Source of the DNA: Allobrachymonas sp. | GTDB taxonomy: Bacteria; Pseudomonadota; Gammaproteobacteria; Burkholderiales; Burkholderiaceae_C | Length of the DNA: 11,321 bases | Assembly (NCBI GenBank): GCA_012036375.1 | Contig: JAAUOI010000072.1 | Coordinates: 1-11,321 of the forward strand | Direction: 5' to 3' | In this document: one piece after another, positions 7,780 to 11,321 of the stretch | Layout: each line of letters starts with the position of its first letter | Position numbering within the stretch: the first letter of the stretch is position 1 | Made by a program: the position numbers and the translations under genes | The notes under the pieces: generated by a model | What the model was told of the DNA's origin: nothing | The model's input: only the letters and a program-made list of their open reading frames with translations | The model's database searches: none

Positions 7780-9011
7780 ATGACAACATACTTGACTCCA
7801 TGCATCCTCGCAAAATTGAGCGCTCTTTGTATCGCACTCGCCCTCGCTGGTTGCGCATCCACCGCAGGCAACGACAAGAGCGAGGCGCGTTTGTGGCGCG
7901 CTGTGTTGGTAGGCACGGCAGACGCAGTGCCCGTGGCTCGGGTGATCGATGTGGCTGAAGAGGAGTTGGTTAAAGAATTCAAGCTTGACTCTGTGTCAAA
8001 CATCCGGCCGGGCAGGCATGCGCATGAATGGCTGCTGGTGAGCCGTGAGCCAGGCGCGGTGCGCACGTTGCATACGGGCATGCGTGAGGAAGACCACGGG
8101 GATCACAAACACTGGATGGCAAAAGCGCCCGAGCTGTCTGAGCCGCTGGTATGGGGCAAGCGCCCCTCGCACGCGAATGCGGGCGGCAATCGCGTGGCAG
8201 CGTTTTTTGATGGCGATGGCGTAGCGCGCGTGTTCCAAACCAATGATGCGAAGAAAGAAGCGGTTGTAGGCGAGCTCAATTCTGGCAAGTCGCATCATGG
8301 CATCGCTGTGCCGCTATCGCAGCGCGGGCGCTTGCTGCTGTCGCGCCCTGCGCCCGAGGGAACTTTGCCGCTGGGCGTGAACTTGGTAGAGAGCAACGGG
8401 CAAATCGTTATACCGGGGCCAGATTGCCCGCGCCAGCATGGCGATGCGGCGCATCAAGGCATGATTTACTTTGGCTGCGCCGCTCATTTGGTGGTGTTTT
8501 CTGAAGCGCAAAGCAACTTTCGTGTGGTGAACTACCCAATCGGTACGCCGCCTGAAAAGTTGGTTCGCAACATCGTGGCGTCTGCGTTGCAACCTCAGTT
8601 GCTGGCTGATTTTGGCCCGAATGGTTTGCTGGTGATTGATTCCCGCAGCATGGGCATGAAGCCTGTTGACCTGGCTGCCAAAAGATTGCACTTCACGTGG
8701 GACCGCGCCGCGCCGCGCTATGCCTTTGCCCTGACTGACGATGGCCGCTTACACCGCGTGGACACGCACAGCGGGAAAATTGAAACTCAAGCTGCCGTGA
8801 TGCCCGCGTGGACAGAGGCGCTGAGTGTAAAAAAGACATGCCTGCACCGCGCTTGGCCGCAGCAGCAGCAGGCCGTGTGATTGTGACCGATGCGCGGCAA
8901 GAAAACATGCTGATCTTGGATGCCAGCAGCTTGAAACTGATCGACACATTCAAACTCGGCATGCAGGTCAGTAGCATGGCGCTGGTGTCTGTTCCTCTGG
9001 ATGGCGATTAA
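7780..9011 (+). pseudogene. aztD: AztD-like beta-propeller zinc metallochaperone with lipoprotein signal, -1 frame break
   Basis: The protein resembles periplasmic AztD, which hands zinc to the AztABC importer. Shared blocks include EEDHGDHKH (103-111, a histidine-rich loop), KRPSH (to H131), AAFFDGDGVARVF, SHHGIAVP (171-178), DCPRQHGDAAH (215-225) and FGCAAH (to H236), with repeated propeller strands throughout. The N-terminus has a lipobox, LAGC, with Cys25, so it should be membrane-anchored. The zero frame ends at 8880; the propeller continues one frame back as DMPAPRLAAAAAGRVIVTDA to the stop at 9011. The break is at A-AAA-AAG (about 8829-8835), where either one missing A or -1 slippage restores VKKDMPAPR. 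Corrected length is about 410 residues. It lies between the GTPase and the DUF2946-like gene. The AztD assignment is from remembered motifs and fold pattern, so fairly but not fully sure. Confidence 0.75.
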
Positions 9012-9039
9012 ACCAAGGTGGCTGTGAGACAATCGCGCG

Positions 9040-9375
9040 ATGACAACCTCTCATACGACTCAGACACTGTGGCGCAGTACATCGCTGCTGCGCTGGGTGC
9101 TGTGGGTGTATTTGATGTCGTTGACGGTTGCTTTGGTCAGCCCCTTGATCAAGCCCCAAAACATGCAACTGCTGTGCACGTCCGCAGGCATGACGCGATT
9201 GCTGGCGGTGGATGATGCGGGTCAGCCGCAACTGGCCGAGCACGGCAAGGATTGCAATCTTTGCTTGTCGGCTGTGGCTCTGCCAGGCGCTGTGTTTTCT
9301 CCGACTTTTCAAACCATTGGGCGCACATCACGCCTGAATTTGGCGAGCCAGCGGTTTTTACGCTGGAAAGCCTAG
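9040..9375 (+). CDS. DUF2946-like small membrane protein with CxxC motif
   Basis: An intact 111-residue protein starting 29 nt after the aztD-like stop. Residues 16-36 form one hydrophobic membrane segment (LLRWVLWVYLMSLTVALV). It then carries MQLLCTSAGMTRLL (Cys46), a linker, His68 and KDCNLCLSAVALP with Cys72 and Cys75. This layout, a membrane anchor followed by C-T-S/A-x-G and then H...CxxC, is that of DUF2946 proteins, often found near metal-related TonB receptors. I infer a periplasmic metal-binding or metal-handing role; no activity is established for the family that I can cite. The gene sits between the AztD-like chaperone and the second TonB receptor and is probably co-transcribed. 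The 108 nt after it hold no gene. Confidence 0.65.
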   Translation: MTTSHTTQTLWRSTSLLRWVLWVYLMSLTVALVSPLIKPQNMQLLCTSAGMTRLLAVDDAGQPQLAEHGKDCNLCLSAVALPGAVFSPTFQTIGRTSRLNLASQRFLRWKA

Positions 9376-9482
9376 CGCCACCCCCTCGCGGCCCTCCCTC
9401 GATCTGACGTTTCTTACGTTTGCGTGCTTGTGCCTTTTGGTGCAGGCTACTCTTTGTTTGTGATGTTCTATTTCGAGGTTGT

Positions 9483-11321
9483 ATGCGTCTTCATTCCTGC
9501 GCTTTGGCTGCCAAAGCTCTCTTTGCTTTGCTGGGTGCGTCTCCCAGCATTTACTTGCCCGCCGCCTTAGCTCAAGGCGTTGCGACAGAAACCCAGCTCA
9601 AGCCGGTGGTGGTGACCGACACCCGCGCCCCGCTGGATCGTAACTTACCCAACTCTACAGGCAGCCGTACCCGCGCCGAGTTGTAAAGTCAAAATGTGTT
9701 CAACCCCGAAGACACGCTGCGCTATCTGCCCAGTACGACGGTGCGCAAGCGCTATTTTGGTGATCGCAATGCCAACGTCGGTGGCCGCAGCCATGGGGTC
9801 TTGGAGCCGGGGCGCAGCTTGGTTTATTTAGACGGCTATCTGATTTCGCAATTACTGGGTCGTTTTGACGCGCCGCGCTGGGTGATGGTCAATAACGAAG
9901 CGATTGATCGAGTGGACATACTCTATGGCCCTTACTCGGCCATCTACCCCGGCAATTCGATAGGCACGACAGTGGTGATCACGGAGCGCAAGCCCAAAGG
10001 TTTTGAAGCCTCTGCCAGCTTGAAATACAACCACCATAGCTTCAAAGAGTACAACACCAACGACAGCTTCAAAGGCACCATGGCATCCGCGCGACTGGCT
10101 TCGCGCGCTGACAACGGCTTGTGGTGGGGCTTGGGGCTGCAAAAGCAAGATGTCACGGGCCACCCCATGGGTTATGCCAACACGTTGCGCACCACGGCAG
10201 GGCAGTTTGGCGCTGTTTCAGGCACACAGGTCAATGGCATTTTGCGCGACAAGGATACTAACGGCGTAGACCGAGCCATTTTTGCGGCCAACGGCATTGA
10301 TCACACCAAGCAAGACAGCATCAACGCACGCTTGGGCTATGAAATTTCGCCCACACAGGAGATTGAAGGCCGCCTGAGCTGGTGGCGCAATGACAGCACT
10401 GTGCGCGTTGTCAACAATCTCACAAATGCCGCCACAGGTGCACCTGTTTGGAGTGGCACGGTCAATGACGGGGTCAACAGCTTCAACCTGAACAGCCTCT
10501 CCAGTTCTTTTGCTCCTTCCAAGCGCGATGAATCCAATCGCCAATTGGGTTTGACTTGGAAAACCAAACACGCCACAGGCTGGAATGCTTCGGTGGTCAT
10601 GACGCAATACAGCGTGTTGTCGGATGTGAACCGTCAAACCGCATTGATTCAACCGACGGCTGACAACGGCGGCGTGGGCACGGTCACGCGCCGTGATGGT
10701 ACTGGCTGGAACACCTTTGAAGTGCAAAGCACTTACACCCCTCGCGCAGGCGATTTTGGCAATGGCAATCACTCGCTGGTGTTTGGCTTGCACCGAAACG
10801 CCTACAAGCTGCGAAATACGGTGCGCGATGCCACCGATTGGCGCAGCAACGAGACGACGCTCAACCAACAATACCAGGGCAACACGGAAGTGGTAGCTCT
10901 TTACGCACAGGATGCTTGGAAGCTGCGTCCCGATTTGACCTTGACTACAGGCTTGCGGCATGAGCGCTACAAGCAAACCAATGGCAGTCAATTTGACAAA
11001 TCCGTGCCGCTGGCCAGCCAAAACGTCAGCTACGCAGATCGCAGTCTGTCGGCCACCAGTCCCAAGCTCTCGTTAGCCTGGGCGGCGCGAGACGATCTGC
11101 TCTTGCGCGCGAGTGTAGGCAAGGGCGTGCGTTTCCCCAATGTGGATGAAATGTTCAACGGCACCAAAACCAGCACCAGCATTTTGATCAACAACCCTAA
11201 CTTGCGTCCTGAGCAGTCGCAGGCCATGGAGTTGACGGCGGAAAAGTTCTGGGATAGCGCCAATCTGCGCGCGACTTTCTTCCGCGACGATGTGAAGGAT
11301 GCCATTCTTCGCCAAAGCGAC
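9483..11321 (+). pseudogene. TonB-dependent outer-membrane receptor, in-frame TAA in the plug, runs off the window
   Basis: The ATG at 9483 is preceded by CGAGG and opens a signal peptide ending PAALAQ. A TonB box region LKPVVVTDTRAP follows. The plug then reads RTRAEL, a TAA at 9684-9686, and continues in the same frame SQNVFNPEDTLRYLPS, GGRSHGVLEPGRSLVYLDGY, EAIDRVDILYGPYSAIYPGN and SIGTTVVITERKPKGFEAS. The barrel stays open to the window end, past GKGVRFPNVDEMF and NPNLRPEQSQ. The 545 codons after the TAA contain no further stop, so a single GAA/CAA/AAA-to-TAA change is enough to explain the break. As the last visible gene downstream of the zinc-related genes it would supply the outer-membrane step, probably for zinc or a zinc complex; the ligand is inferred from context only. 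The C-terminus lies outside the window. Confidence 0.88.

Noticed and set aside
9684..9686. Stop-codon recoding (selenocysteine or pyrrolysine) in the second TonB receptor
   Set aside because: The codon is TAA, which is used for neither amino acid, and no recoding structure is evident.
10218..11021. Long open frame (267 codons) on the minus strand
   Set aside because: It is antisense to the second TonB receptor, whose plus-strand frame has clear family motifs. Long antisense frames are common in such DNA and the protein has no recognisable domain.
1..11321. CRISPR array, tRNA, rRNA or toxin-antitoxin genes
   Set aside because: I found no regularly spaced repeats, no tRNA or rRNA landmarks and no small gene pairs of that kind.

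Overview
The window looks like chromosomal DNA of a Burkholderiales bacterium, most likely Comamonadaceae. The evidence is a GC-rich but not extreme composition, a Bug-family tricarboxylate-binding protein, beta-proteobacterial heme and zinc genes, and an interspersed element at 5754-5815 that resembles a short repeat I remember from Comamonadaceae genomes. The theme is metal acquisition: a heme/iron locus on the left and an apparent zinc locus on the right.

Left half (1-4557, minus strand). A canonical Fur box with an adjacent -10 controls an operon read right to left: the hemin TonB receptor hmuR (4417-2122), the heme-handling protein hmuS (2095-996), a small VOC-fold protein (1009-584) and the periplasmic heme-binding protein hmuT (571 to about 75). 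The permease and ATPase genes would normally follow, beyond the left edge. Instead, the last ~25 codons of the window read in frame into what looks like the helix-turn-helix of a DDE transposase, so hmuT appears truncated by a rearrangement or chimeric join.

Middle (4558-5881). A complete Bug-family (tripartite tricarboxylate transporter) binding protein with a twin-arginine signal lies on the plus strand. It is followed by a Comamonadaceae-type repeat and a hairpin that ends the minus-strand regulator gene.

Right half (5882-11321). A Fur-family regulator (Zur-like) is divergent from a plus-strand series: COG0523/ZigA-type GTPase, AztD-like beta-propeller zinc chaperone with a lipoprotein signal, a DUF2946-like small CxxC membrane protein, and a second TonB receptor that runs off the right end. 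A perfect 15-bp palindrome (6441-6455) between regulator and GTPase is the obvious operator. Together these suggest a zinc-starvation module: outer-membrane import (TonB receptor), envelope hand-off (AztD-like lipoprotein, DUF2946) and cytoplasmic metal allocation (GTPase). No ABC transporter of the AztABC or ZnuABC type is visible here.

A striking property is that five genes (hmuT, hmuS, hmuR, the GTPase with two, aztD-like) carry single-base indels, most clearly placed in or next to short homopolymers, and the second TonB receptor has one in-frame TAA. Each gene reads as a full-length family member once the single base is corrected. This argues for uncorrected sequencing errors or very recent decay, although the aztD-like site is also a textbook -1 slippery heptamer.
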